From: Bilabrum cf. latius
Taxonomy: Eukaryota > Bigyra: Bicosoecida > Bigyra > Bicosoecida
Assembly: GCA_965178125.1 (NCBI GenBank)
Contig: OZ237745.1
Location: forward strand, 62,001-126,000
DNA length: 64,000 nt
Reading direction: 5' to 3'
Below are positions 23,901-36,700 of this stretch, in pieces; the stretch's first letter is position 1, and the number at the start of each line of letters is the position of its first letter. A program made the translations under genes and the position numbers. The notes under the pieces are model-generated. The model worked only from the letters and a program-made list of their open reading frames with translations. It had not been told where the DNA came from and searched no databases.

Positions 23901-26900
23901 CCTTTGTGCAGCAGAGCAACGGAGCGGCCATCCCCGTGCTGCTCTCGCTCATGGAGAGCACGCCCGATGAGGTTACCTCCTCCCCGCGCCTGACCGTGAG
24001 CATGGACCGACTCAGGTGCGAGGAGAACGTGATCTTCTTCGCGGGCCCCCGCAGCGGACTCAGGGTGCTCTCTGCCAGCGCGTCCTCGCTGTCGCTCATG
24101 GGCGTGGATGCAGACTACCTGCAGCGGGAGTCGTACAGCATCAAGCACCTGCTGCCTAGCGCGGACCGCGGGAGCTTCGACGCGGAGGATTGGGCCCCGT
24201 GGGCGATGCTGGCTCTCCTGGAGAACTCCACTGGGGTGAGGAGGCACGGGAGGAGCGGCAGTCCAGGGCGCGCCTCTCGGTCCATGATCAGCATGCGGGG
24301 CAAGGGCGGCAAGAAGGCCAGGGCCCAGGAGCGGCGCATGAGGGAGCTAGACCGGAGACTAGCCGTTGAGCTGCGGGAGTACCTTGAGTCGGACGAGGCG
24401 CATGCCGGCGGTGACTCGCTTCTCATGATTGCGGGGGGAGACCAGAACGCAGCTGCTGCTATGGGCGGAGCCGGTGCTGCAGGAGGGGGCAAGGGCGGAC
24501 TGGTCTCTCTCGGGTCCTTTATCAAACAGGGCAGGCACGACCTATCAGGTGCCGGATCCAAGAAGAAGAGGAGCAAGGACGGCAAGGGCAACGCGAGGAG
24601 CGCGGCAGGATCGTTCAGGGCGCCGCATCCGCCGCCGGCCATGAGCTCCTCGAGCTCATTCTCTCGCAAGCGGTCTGCGGATGACATGCACCTGTCGGCT
24701 GTGCTCGAGGGAGACATGCGCACGATGCCGGTGTTCCCTGCTTCCATGCAGCTCAAGAGCCTCCTGCGACAGCGGGACACCGGCATGATACCTGTGGAGG
24801 GGGCTTCGGACGGGACGAGGCTTGTGTTCGGGTCCGTGCAGGACCTGACCCCGCTGTTCGGCGAGAGGCAGTTCATGCTGCGGTGGAGGCGGCCAGGGCA
24901 CGAAGAGTCACGGGCGCTCTTGACAGCGGTGCGACAGGCTTTGCTGGACGCGGGCTTCGGCAAGCGAGGCGGTGAAACACAGGAGGGTGGCTCTGGGGGC
25001 TCCCGTGAGAGATTGGGAGCGAAGGCTGCCGGCGATGTACCCACGCCGACTGTGAACGAGTCGAAGAAGAGCAATATTTTGCAGCTTGGATCTGGCGGAG
25101 ACAGCAGGAGCAAAGTATCCGTGTCCGTTGAGGTACCGCAGACGGTACAGCTCACCACCGCTGCGGATGACGATGGCAGCCGATCGATATCAGGCAGCTC
25201 TGCAGGTGGCACAGAGCAGGGGACGGTGGGCACCACCGGGGGCAAAGAGGCAGACTCGAGGGGCACTAGGCGTCGGTTCAGTCAACTGGGTGGGCGCATG
25301 GCCCAGGAGAGCCACTCCAGGCAGCCGTCCTCGAACGCGACTGGCTCAGTTGGGGGCATGTCCGTGAGCCAAGTCGATCCAAAGTTGGGCAGCCGAGAGG
25401 TGTCTAGCAGCTCATAGGCTTCCATGAACAGTCAGACACCCATGAACTCTGAGAAGGGACTGGCTAGCAAGTTCGCTGGGAGGTCTGCGTCACTCATGGT
25501 GGCAGGCAGCAGTACTGGATCTCAAAACAGTACGGCTGCCAACAGCCAGCAGGGCATGTCCTCGGCAAGGGGCATTGCTGCACCGGGCCCACTGATTGCG
25601 AAGGGCCGCCGTGGGTCATTCGCTAGGCATGGAAGTGCGATGAATTCCATGGGCAAGAGGCGAGGGTCGGCGATAAGCGATGGAGGGGCTGCTTTCCGTT
25701 AGAACGCCGAGGACCAGGGCAGCGTGGCATCATCGCAGAGCTGGATGGCGCAACAGCTCAGCAAGGTGGTGCAGACCAGGGCACAGGCAGCCAGCGAGGA
25801 GGTGTACGCGATGCAGGTGACCTTCTCGATACTTCTGGTCATCATCCTCATCCTCGGGGTAGTTGGTATCGTCACGCAGCGCGTCATCGGACAGGAGCTG
25901 CAGCGGGGCTCGCGGTACCTTTACATCACCAGCGAGACAGCCATGGAGTTTCAGGCCTTCTACAATGAGTATCGCTTCTTGGGGGCGCATAATTCAGCCA
26001 CATTCCCCCCGACGCTGCAGGACACCGAGCCCACCTTTCAGCGCATCAAGGCCCGGGCTCTCAGGCACTAGCAGCTGCACCTGGAGCTGACCAAAGCCAC
26101 CCCGGCCCTGGGGGCCCGCCGTGCCATCGACTTCGTGCAGGAGCCCATCTGGCCCTACTCGGACTCGGACCTTGCGGGATCAGCCATCGGCACCACCAAC
26201 GTGAGTGCCCTCAGGATTGGAGACGTGCTGACAGGCATCATGCTGACCATGGCAGGCGGCGAGGAGTCAACCTCGATAATCTTTGAGTCGGTGCCATACC
26301 GCACGCTGACAGTGAACGCAGACACGTACATCGAGGCCCTGAATGCCACTCTGTCCTAGCGACAGCTCGACGTGGTTGACTCTTTCGACACTGCCCGCTT
26401 GCTCATCGGGGGCATTGGCATTGGATGCTTCGTGGTGGCAATCACCGTGGGCTGCATCCTCTTCGTGCGGTCGCTCAGGGGACTCCGACAGCGGACCATT
26501 GCCGTGCTGGATCTGCTGGCCCACATGCCGCAGCGCATCGCCAAGAACCTCAAGAGCAGGGCCAGCGTGCGATTGACCAACACCGTGGCTAAGCTGGAGG
26601 GGCTGGAGGACGAGGACGAGGACAACCAGCGGGACATGGGCCTGGTGGACGAGATGGATGACAAAGAAATGGTCCGGGCTGCCATCGAAGCGGGAGCAGA
26701 ATCCAGTGATTCGGGCAGCTCGGGCGAGGAGGAAGGCGGCGAGGACATGCGCCGAGTGAGGCGTATGGCCTAGTTCCAGCGAGGCAACACCATGAAGCGA
26801 TTGCTGGGCGGGGCACCCAGGTCTGCTGCAGCGGCCACCAAGCTTCAGGACCAGGAGCAGGAGCGCTGGAAGGCACTGATTTCAGCTGAGAACCAGAGGG

Positions 26901-28486
26901 GTGGGGGTGGGCGGCTGATCAGCGGCAACAGCGTGAGTAAGGATACCATGAGTCTTGGCAAGGAAGCACTCAGCATGGGCAAGGAAGAGGCCATGAACAG
27001 CGCCAGGAGCTACGGGTCTGAGGATGAAGAAAGTAATGGAACCGCTGCCAGTGGCGGTGCTGCTCCCCGTCCGAGTGCATCGCAGCCACTAAGGGGCAGG
27101 CGGGGGTCTCGCGTGGTGCCAGCCACGGCAACTGCTGGAGGGGTGCGGGAGAGCTCGCAGGCCAGCCAGGGAACAGAGTCAAGCCAAGTCGACTATGAAG
27201 GATCTCTGGCTGGGTCTGATACTGGCGGTGGTGGCAACTCGAAGGCTGCAGACAAGGCACCGGGCCCGTTCAGTATCGGCGGCCCTGCGTTCAAGCAACC
27301 TGGCTCGCCAGCATCCACCCGCCCGCTGCAGATGGACGCGAAGGCGGACTTGGCCAGGCTTGAGCTGGCCCGGGGGCTCGGGCAGTCCGATGGCGATCTA
27401 CTAAAGACTGGTAGCGATGGCCGCGTGAAGCGGGCAGCAAGCAGCAACCGACGCAAAAAGAGGCGGCAGTCGATCGCAAGGGCGCTTCAGAAACGGGAGT
27501 TTAGAGACAACTGGACGTTCACGCTGCAGTCGACGATCCGTTTCACGGTGCCGCTGATGCTATTCTTCGGCTGGGTGCTGTACCTGGTGATCATGGTTAC
27601 CACGCTGCTCAACCAGGTGATGCGCTACAATGAGAGGATGGTCACGCTGCAGCGAATGGCCATCGACTCGGTTGACTACGTCAGGATTGCGCAGAACGTG
27701 GGCTTCCTTGCACCCACCAATGTGACTCGAGCCAGGGACCAGGCCATTGCGGAGGAGATCGAGGGCCGCATGCTGCAGACTCTGCAGAAAGTCACCATCG
27801 GGGGGGAGGTGGTCGATGAGGCGACTGGCTTGACCACGACCTTGGGCAGCTTGGAGCACGAGTACCCGAAGCGACTCCTGTTCGACGAGGCGTGCTTCGA
27901 GTCTCCTGACCTGGATGGCTGCCTCAGGGCGGGAGAAAGCACCCTCGAGCTGCAGGGCCTCGTGTTCGGGTTCGTGGACCCGAGGACACGCACGTTCACG
28001 CGCTCCATGCGGAACGGTGCCACCACGGCAATCTACTCTCTGGCTCAGGGTCTAAGGCAGTTCATAGGAGGCAGGCACCCAGACATATATCCTGGCGAAA
28101 GTCCTAACTTCAGCCCGTTCACGAACCCCATATACATCCAACTGCTCTTGCTGTGTACTGAGCTGGCCCAGCCGCACTTGCACGACTCGCTTCGGAGAGT
28201 GGCGGCCTTCTATGCTAACGAGGTTGAGGATCGCATTGACTAGTTCATGCAGATCAATGAGGCTGTGATTGGGAGCTACTTGGCAGTGGCCTTCATCGCC
28301 GTTGTGGTGCTCTACTGGAATGCGTTCCAGCACCTGTCGGCCCCGCTGTCTGCCTCGTGGCAGGCCCTCAGCGTGGTGCCACCGGGTGTGAGGGATTCGC
28401 TGCCGGGCATGCGCAAGGGAGTCAGGCAGCTGCTCACCGACGTGCAGGTGGGCAACCAGGCCAGAGGGGATGCGGGCGATGACTGA
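20969..28486 (+). CDS. Giant polytopic TmcB-like membrane protein with PAS-like domain, copy 1
   Basis: Exons 20969-21124, 21271-21463, 21625-23431 and 23566-28486 give 2,358 residues ending in TGA. Introns are 146, 161 and 134 bases with GTGAG donors and GCAG acceptors; the second join gives FVAASCYVAWCFITK, a typical first-helix end. The N-terminal 500 residues hold about ten transmembrane helices (e.g. IFISAVLLVFAVLSVFITAV). A PAS-like region follows near residues 745-870 (ILSASPAACRLFGHSS ... VGLPVLSLLPEPV). Then come long Ser/Gly-rich cytoplasmic regions and further helices near 25805, 26405, 27545 and 28250. The layout matches the tiny-macrocysts B-like family of protists, whose role is unsettled (sensing or osmotic response suspected). 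UAGs at 20981, 21083, 22386, 22425, 23780, 23837, 25415, 25700, 26069, 26357, 26771 and 28241 read as Gln; 21083 and 26357 are CAG in copy 2. Confidence 0.75.
20969..28486 (+). repeat. Inverted-repeat arm A (pairs with 52136-59593)
   Basis: Similarity to the reverse complement of 52136-59593 begins at the start codon region and ends at the stop codon. Exons, intron 2 and intron 3 are highly alike. Intron 1 and both outer flanks are unrelated. The arms are separated by 23.6 kb of single-copy DNA. Confidence 0.9.
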
Positions 28487-28750
28487 TCCGTAAATGGTCG
28501 GAGGAACGGCTGCATGACCATCTGCTCCTCAAATCCTGAATGAATCCGGATATGTGGTTTGCTGGTGTGCCGATGCGCACAACATGGAGCAGTAGAGTCC
28601 TGGTATGTGTCTTGCTTATCTTACTCGTATTTTAAATCCAAATTCCAGATGTCCAGCAAGTTGTGCTCAACTGCCAGACTTTTCTGCATATAAGTATCCT
28701 TACGCGACTGAGAGACAGCGAATCCGCAGAGTCCCGATCCAGCTGTCGCG

Positions 28751-31363
28751 TCAAAGCTCCACTTGCGAGCTTACCACAACATGCGGCTTCCTCGCCCTCC
28801 TCAGCCTGCGGTACTCGTCAAACGTGGTGTCAGTCCCCGGCTCCACCTTCCCGTCCTCATCGTCAGAGTCACTGTCGCTCTCTTCCCCTGGAGGTGGGGC
28901 GCGGTGGTCCCTACCTCCCCTCCTGAGAGACTTCTTCGCCTCCCTCAGTGGCACTGAGGACACAAACGTGACGAAGTCCCGCCTCGACTTCGGGGGCGCG
29001 GGCGGCAGTTCTGGGGGGTCAAACCTCCCCTCCCGGTCTCTGGCCAGCGACTCGAGGCTGGACGCCCGCAGCTGCAGCTCGGTGGCCTCCGCCCGCATCC
29101 GTGCCGCTTGTTCTCTGGCAGCGCGCAGCTCCTCGGGGCTTCTGCGGTCCTTGTTATGAGCGCTTGCCACCACTGTCCCCTCGGCGGCTGGCTCGATGCG
29201 GGCGGCCCTTTGCCGCAGCAGCACCGCCCTGGCCCTATGTCCCCTCGCCCGCTCCATCGCTTCGGCCGGCTCCATCACGCGGAAGCCGAACTGCCGCCCG
29301 CCCCCGCGCCCCCCTGTCCCCACGCCACCGGCCCGGCCCGTCTTCCTCAGCCGACGCTGCGCCAGCCTCGCGGGGTCCACTGTCCCGTCGGCCCTTCTCT
29401 CTCGAGCCGTAGCGCGGGCAGCCTCTCTGGCCCGCAGCTGCAGCCGAGCCGCCTCCCGGGGCGGAGGCGCGGCTGCCCTCAGGAACTCCTTCCTGCTGAT
29501 GGATCCGGAGCCGTCTCTGTCCAGGGATCGGAGCATCTCGTCCACCACGTCCTTGGGGTCAGAACCGACAGCCAGTCCCGCGCCGAGGGCCCAGGGAACA
29601 AGTCCCAGGTCGGCGGCCCTGTCCATGGCCCGCGCAATCTCGCGCCCCGTCAGCTGCCCGGACCTGTCCGCGTCCGCTTCATCGAAGACTCGCTGCAGCT
29701 GCACCCGCTCCCACTGGCCCAGCACCCCGGTCTGCGCGGTGAGTGCTGCCGCCCCGAGGGCCTCCTGCGTGTCGCTGGCGGCTGCACCCACCCGCCCCGC
29801 CACGGCACCGTCCTTCGCACCCACATCGAAGAGGGCCGGGTCCAGCGTGTACAGTGCGGCAGGCAACTCCTTCTCCTCGCCTGTACCGGCCAAGCCGCCC
29901 CCTGTCCCTATCCCTGTCCACGAGCCTGTCCACGAGGCACCCATGGGGACTCCATGGGCGCCCGGCCTCGTCAACCCCAGGGCGAGACTGCCTCCCAGCG
30001 CCCCCGTGCTCTACATATAACCTCCACTCGAGGCTCCGAATCCTGGCCCATCCCCGCGCATCGTGCCAGCGCCAGCTCCAGAGTCTGCGTGTCTCCGCAA
30101 TGGACTGCCGAACGTTGTGCCTGCTTGCGCGCCCTCCATCCTGCCCCCAGTGTGACCACCCACGATCCCAGTAGTCCCACCTCCACCGGTCCTCGCCAGT
30201 GCCTGCTGCAACTCAACGGCTTTCTTGGCGCGGGTCCTCGCCGCCCGCACCGTCTAGCTCTGCTGCTATCTCGCCTGCCGCACCCCACCCACGGACCGTG
30301 GCCTGCTCCCAGGGAACAACGCACCCGAGCCCGCGGCCCCCCTCGCCTCCTACAGACCCGCCGCCACCGCAGCGTCCTCTGGCAAGGCCCCCCTGCCCAG
30401 CATGTCAACGGCCAGGGTAGACGCCTTCAGGCCCGCTTCGCCTTCGCAGGCCAGCCGAAGCGCGGATGTGAGGCCGGAGTCGTCCCGCGCGACCCTATCC
30501 CTGGCCTTCCTCCCGTGGCTCAGGTTTTCTGCAGTGGCCCGCCTGGCATTTGCCTGCCTTTTGCGCTGTGCCCTGCGGACGGTACGGGCCAGCTCGCGGC
30601 GGGTGAGCGACTCCCCGCCGGCTGCGAAGAGTGGGAGCCCGCGGCTGGTGGTGGCGCCCAGCCCGAGATCGCGGGGGAGGCCCGATCTAGACGCCCCCAA
30701 CGCTGCTGGCCTGGTCCCCTGTCCGGCTGCTACCCCCCTGGACCGGCGAGCAGCTGCAGGCGAGGCCAGCAGAGCAGAGGTGCCGCCGCGGCTGGCCCGT
30801 GATCGTGGCGAGCCTTTCGGAGATGCAGAGAACTTTCGCGATGCTGCCTATCGCTCCAACACTGTGATGCGCTGCCTGTCCAGCACCTCAAGCGACGGCA
30901 TCGAAGCAACCACGCGCAATCTGTAGCCCACCTCTTGCGACACAGGGTTCCCGCTGAGTTCCAGTTCCCGCAGGAATCGCATGTTCTTCAGGTACTGTAT
31001 GGCTTGTGATAATCCGGATATTGCATTATTTCCCAGCAGAAGCACCCGCAGAAACTTGAAATGCTGCAAGCTGCCCTCCAAGCTGCGGATTCGGTTGTCA
31101 GGGCAGCTGAGCTTCTCCATCCGAAAGCAGCTGTCCAAGCCGCTTATTTCGGTAAGTCGGTTAGATCCCAAATACAGTATTTTAAGATTTACGAACCGAT
31201 TAAAGTTCGCAAGTTTCTACAACCCCATGCTGGACATGTGCAGCTCAGTGCAGTCGCGAATGCTCTTGGCACTTAAGCTAGGTAGCAACGCAGCAGGTTT
31301 GCTGACTACCAGGCCTTTATACTCCTCTGGAACCCCAAGAACTTCATCGGCCAGCTTCGACAT
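28751..31363 (-). CDS. LRRC72-like leucine-rich repeat protein with C-terminal EF-hands
   Basis: One frame from ATG 31363 to TGA 28751 (870 residues), continuous across UAGs at 30011, 30254, 30350, 30848 and 31217. The N-terminal 170 residues form LRRs: LHMSSMGL-Q(UAG)-KLANF, VNLKILYLGSNRLTEISGL, FLRVLLLGNNAISGL, and the LRR cap SLEVLDRQRITVLER. This layout resembles LRRC72-type ciliary proteins. Two EF-hands follow: FDEADADRSGQLTGREI (about residue 556) and LDRDGSGSISRKEF (about 611), with canonical D-x-D-x-S/G loops, so Ca2+ binding is likely. The rest is Arg/Ala/Gly-rich, with an acidic patch near the end. UAG-31217 fits the Gln/polar slot after M-G-L in the first LRR. The fusion of LRR and EF-hands is seen directly; a flagellar role is inferred. 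Confidence 0.68.
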
Positions 31364-31626
31364 AGTCCACACGAAGCTGCAAAGCCGGGATTTGAAACGA
31401 TCCGTTGCGGCCGATATTTCGAGCTCCGAATCATAGCCTGTCCGAACAGCACCGATTGCAGTGCACCTTGCGGCGTCCAGTAATAATCCATTATCAACGT
31501 CAACTACACACCGGCGAAAAATGGGAGTGTCCACCCTGAAAATAAGACGCACTGCGCATCATTGCACGCGGGATCTACAGTAAGAAGCTGGTGGCTACAC
31601 CTGCTACAGCTCCGGGGCCATGCAGT

Positions 31627-33487
31627 TCATTCCGAGTCGCTCCATTCGTCATCCTCCGCACCCGCCTCCTCATCCTCCGACACTAGCTCCTCGGCGCCAT
31701 CGCCGCCCGCCCCGCTCGCGGCAGGCGCAGGCTCAGGCGCAGGCGCGGGGGCAGGGGCCGCCACCTCCTCCTCGTCCCACCCGTCGTCCTCGTCCTCGTC
31801 ATCGTCCGACTCCTCCGCAGCAGCCGCCGCCCCCCCTTGCGCCGCACCCCCATCGCCCCCGGCCCCCGGCCCCTCGATGGCTCCCATTCCCATAATGTAC
31901 CTGCTCTTGGCTTTGAGCGCCTTCTTCATGATGTCGATGCGCTGTGCGTCCCGCTTCACCGCCTCCACTCTCTCCTCGAAGAACTTGAGCAGAGTCTTGA
32001 CGTCCGCGAACACGTCGATGTCCAGCTTGATCCCGTTCCTCCTGAGGGCATCGTCCAGCCGCTTGACCGAGTCCTCCGCGATGGCCAGCTTGCGCTCCAG
32101 CTTCCTCCTCTCCCTCGTCTCCTTCTTCAGCTTGCTCTTCTGGTCCTTGACCGCCTGCAGCTGGTCCTTGAGTGCCTCCTTCTCGTCCGTCACCTGTGCC
32201 AGGCTCGCTTCCAGCTCCTGCGCGGTGGCCGTCATCTGCTGCACGTGCGACTGGAGGTCTGCTTGCTCCCTCCGCATGCGGGCCCGCTCAGCCTCCAGCT
32301 CCTCCGCCCTCTGCCTCGCCTCGTCATCGTCCGCGGCCGCGTTGCTGGCCTCCCTCGCCGCCCGCACCGCCTCGTCCAAGGAGGCGAGGGCGTCGGCCTT
32401 CTCGCTGACGGCCCTCTCGGCGGCCTCCCGCGCCTCCTTGATCTCGTCGTTGAAGCGGGCCTGCTCCGCCTCGCGCTCAGCGATGATCTTCTCGGCCTTC
32501 TCCCGCATGGCCAGGGCCTCTGCGGCGCCTTGCTCCAGTTCCTGCCTCGCCGCCTGCTCGGCTGCGAGCTTGGCTGCCTGGTCCTGCAGGTCTTTCAGAG
32601 CCTTCTCCTTCTCCTCCGCGGTGGCGCTGCCTTCTGCTTCCAGTTTCTTGATCTGAGCATCGCCTAACATTGCATTTTCCATTGTACTGCGGGGAAACGA
32701 TCGATAGATGTAGAGTGGGGGGCTGTTCCTCAAGCGGCAGGAGGGTTGGCACGGTCGGAGGGTCAATCGACCCCTAAATCGCCCTAGGTGCCTTTCCAGC
32801 GGGGGGCGCGCATACCGCGGAAATAGCATAAAGTCGTAGAATGCAGCCGGAGTCGTATCCGGACAGCATCATGTCATGACCAAGAGTCGGTGGATTGCTT
32901 GGTCTCACACTCGGGAACACTCGTCGATCGCTTGAAGCCAGGCAGTCTAATCTTCCTCAGTCTCTGCCGCAAGAACCAGGACTCGACCAGCCACAAAATC
33001 AGGATGAGAGATGCAGAATCCGAACTTAGACCCACCGGGCCCACGCTCTACCTTCTCAACATTGCAGCCGCCCAGTGGGATAACACCGCGCGGCTTGGTA
33101 TCAAACGACTCGAAGTCCGCTGGCTTGCTCGGGGCGTAGTACAACAAAAAACCATCCTTTGCTACGAATAATCGCTTTTGCCATCGCTCCGACGAGCTAC
33201 TGTGAGGGATCGAAAATTGGCGAGGACGCAACCTTAGTACCTGCAACAAGCGCAAGGGCTCCCAATCAGGCTCGATTCTGTTCAAGCAAACGAATTTGAA
33301 CAATGATTAATCAATCAGGGCAAATAAAGCTGCCAGCAGGCAATGCTGTAATGCACTGTGATGCTTCGTTGGCAGTTGCACCTTGAGAATGCAGGCCAGT
33401 CTGCGCCTAAGCCAGTTCTCACGAGCTCATCGGGAGCTTGTGCAGATACCCCGACTTCTAATATTTAGCCTTGATAGCGCCGCTCAT
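31627..33487 (-). CDS. PH-domain coiled-coil protein with acidic tail
   Basis: Exons 33423-33487 (ATG 33487), 32909-33199 and 31627-32686 give 471 residues and a TGA stop; phases match at both joins (TC|T and GT|T). The PH domain spans about residues 10-130: KSGYLHKLPM, then SSERWQKRLFVAKDGFLLYY, G-V-I-P-L, and the C-terminal helix where UAG-32947 reads Gln in EED-Q-TAWLQAIDEC. A second UAG is at 33458. A long Glu/Ala/Lys-rich coiled coil (about 140-370) and a basic segment KTLLKFFEERVEAVKRDAQR follow. The last 80 residues are Asp/Glu/Ala/Pro-rich. Expected role: membrane phosphoinositide or protein docking with oligomerisation. The acceptor of exon 2 is CACAG, unlike the usual GCAG. Confidence 0.72.
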
Positions 33488-33773
33488 GCTGTCTCTTCGT
33501 CCAAACATTGTAAATTCCCTCGACTCCGAATCGGCGGATGTACTCGGAAGCGTCTGCTTCTACTGGCTTGAACAGCAACGTGAACACCCAAGTGGCACCT
33601 GAGTATATGTGTTTTGTTCTAGCAACAGCAAACAATCCAGGCGGACTTGTTTTCTTCTACGAGCAAATGGCGCGATCCGTCTCATCGCGCTGCCGTAAAC
33701 CACATTTTTGCCCGTTCAGTCTTTAAAGTACACTCAACTTCGTATTACTCGAAAAAACACTCTTGGGGGCCTC

Positions 33774-36700
33774 ATGGACGAGAAAGGGCTGAATGGGCCC
33801 ACCCTATCGCAAATACGCGATATATTTGACAACAACTCTTACAACACGGATGATGGAGATGGGAAGGCCATGAGTGAGCATCGCTGGATGTTGACTCTCT
33901 CGCCTTAATCGCATTGCATGACCTTCGCACCTAAATGTCAACCTTTGAGTCTTACTGCAGGTTTCTACGGGCTCCGCTCTGTGATTTCGTAGTGCCAGAA
34001 GCTGACTGTTGGCAGAGATGCTGTAGAGTTGGCGTTTTCAGCGTGTTCGTAGGGTGCCCATTCTTCAGGCACCGACAGCTCGACTCAGGGGTAAGGCGCA
34101 ATTCCATGGAACCGCGCGCGTTTCATTTTTTGAGTGTGCATGCATAGATCTGGGTGCCAGTCTTCTTGTGCTACTATCGCAGTCATCTTTCATTCGATGG
34201 ATTCTTGGATGCGCTTGAGGAGCTAAGCAACCACGTGTATGGCACAGAATGTGAGTTATGCGATATGCAATCACTTGGGTATCATATCTAAATTGCTTGT
34301 GTACTTTGTTGAAATGGCCGAGTCAATTCGTTGTGTGCAACGACTTCGAACCGGTCATCGTCCGCAGCGGGGACCGACGGTTCTCTCGCTCGACTGGTCA
34401 AGGAGCACTTGCTCCCTTCCAACCTGGATGTCCCGATGCTGGCCGCGGATGGAGGCGTCCACGAGCCGAAGCGAAGCTCAAGATACCGCAGCGGGAGCCC
34501 CAGCCCCAGTCCTGCACTCCCCAAGGGGTTCGGGCTGGTTGGTCCAGAGAGCCGTCCCGGCCGCAGCAGAGCGAGCTCATCAGGCTCATCCTATTCGTTG
34601 GAGCGGAGGCTAGCAGAGGCCATCTCGGGTGCGGCGCGAGGCGGAAATTCGCCTGCTGCCGCCGCTGCCGCCTCTGCGGGGCTGGGCCCGCTGCCTGGGG
34701 TAGACCAGTTGATGGGTGCATCGCACGCAGGTGCAGGCGCAGCAGCGGGGGGCCCGAGACGCCCTCCCCCTCGCGTTGCCTTTGGCAGCGGCGCGGCAGG
34801 CCGCACCATGCTCAGCGCGATGGGGCCGGGGGGGCTGGTGTTCTCGCCCATGGCAATGGCAATGCGCACGGGCGGGGCTTCCTCCCCCAGGGGTCGAGGG
34901 GACTCGGGGGAACAGTGGGGACCGAGCCCCGGCCCCAGCACCAGGGCATCCTCGAGAGGCCGGGCGGGGAACAAGGCGCACCACCGCGCAGTGCACCCGC
35001 CCTCCAGGGCCCGGAAGCGGGCGCCGACCCTCGGCTGGCCCCGACGAGCCCCGGGCCGGGACCCTGTGGTGCGCGACATCCGCTCCTTCCTGTGGAGTGT
35101 GGGCCTGGAGCACGCGATGGGGCCGCTCAGGGAACAAGGCATCGCCACGCTGGCGGACTGCGCGGGATTGCGCGAGGCCACTGCAGCTGCTGCGGGCCTC
35201 ATGCAGGACGAGAGGGCCCGTCTGCTGATGGCGTGCCGGAGGGTCAGCGGGGGCGGCTTCGACACGTCTGTGCCCCTAGACCAGCGCGCCAGGCAGCTGA
35301 GGGCCGTTTCCACGGAGAGGAGGAGGAGGGCGCACCAGGAGAGGGAGGAGGCCCTCGCGGTGGATTCCCCCAGGGGTGTTGGGGGCAGTGCCCTGGGGAT
35401 GGGGTCGGGCGACTCCACCGCCAACGCATCAAGGGGGAACTGGCTGATGTCACTGCGAGGGGACAAAGACGCAGGTGACTTGAGGGGGAATGACAAGGGA
35501 AGGGAAGGGGGTCTTTCTCCCGGGCACGAGGCAGGCTGGGTCGGCGTGGGTGCCAGGGGCAGGAGCGGGAGCGTCGCATCATTTGCCTATGAGGTCGGGG
35601 CCCAGCTGCGTGGCCTGGGCCTGGATCAGCAGCAGCAGCAGGGGCAGCAGCAGGGGCGCCAGGGCGAGGACGAAGCCGGTTACGGCGCCTTGGAGGGGCG
35701 GTCTGTGGGAAGATCCAGTGTGATGAGTGACCGGGCGGGCCGGCTCTCTGTGAGTCCTCAGCTGCCGGACAAGACCATATCTAGGGAACAACAACCGCAG
35801 GCAGTGGATCTACCCGGCGATGTTGATGCGTAGCAATCAACGGAGGCTACAGGAGTGGGAGTAGGAGTGGCAGTGGGAGGCTATGAGTGGGAGGAGTTCA
35901 CCAACGGGGATGGTTACGTGTACTATGTGCATTTGCAGAGCGGCCGCACGCAGTGGGAGCACCCGGGGGTCGGAGACGGTGGGGATCAGGAGCAGGGCAA
36001 GGGGGGCAGTAAGGGCGAGGCAAAGCTCGTGTCGTAGGAAAGCAAGGGCGAGGGCGAGGGCGAGGTGGAGGGGAGCGAGGACGCAGTGCCCCGCGTGCTG
36101 ACTCTCGTGGTGAAGCGGGCGATCCAGGAGGCATCCGAGCTGGCAGCGGCGAAGGCCAGGGAGGCGGCTAGGAGCGGGAATGGAGATGGGCAGGGAGATG
36201 GACGTGGGGATGGCGATGGGGATTGGCAGGGAGTGGCAGGGCCCGGCCAAAGGCCCACGCGCCGGATCCACTCCACCGTGAGCATGCGAGGTTCTGGTTG
36301 GGGTCAGAGCGCCGGTGCTGCTGGTGGTGGTGCTGGTGCTCCCCCCGAGGTACGGGTGGGCGAGTCCGGGAACTTGCTGCTGCCTCAGGGAGGCATGCGT
36401 GATGAGTGGAGGCAGACGTGGGAGGAGCTGCTGGGGCCCATCCACACCCCTGCGAGGGGCGGGTCCAGGGCGGGAAGCAGGGTCAGTACCAGGCCCAGCT
36501 CTCGCAGCGGCAGCAGGAGCAGGGCGCGGCCAAGGGGGGCACACTGGACGGATACGTCAGGGAACACAGGGAACACAAGCAGGGCACCCAGGTCTGTAGT
36601 GGGCTCGGGGGCGGTGGCCGGGGCAGCCTTCGCCCGCCGCTGGTTGGCGCAACACCCCGGCGGCATGGGCGTGATCCGCGCGCCAGGGGAGGCCAGCGCG

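Noticed and set aside
33241-33303. Starting the PH gene within the frame that opens at 33303
   Set aside because: A better first exon at 33423-33487 supplies an ATG and the missing K-x-GYL strand of the PH domain, with correct splice phase.
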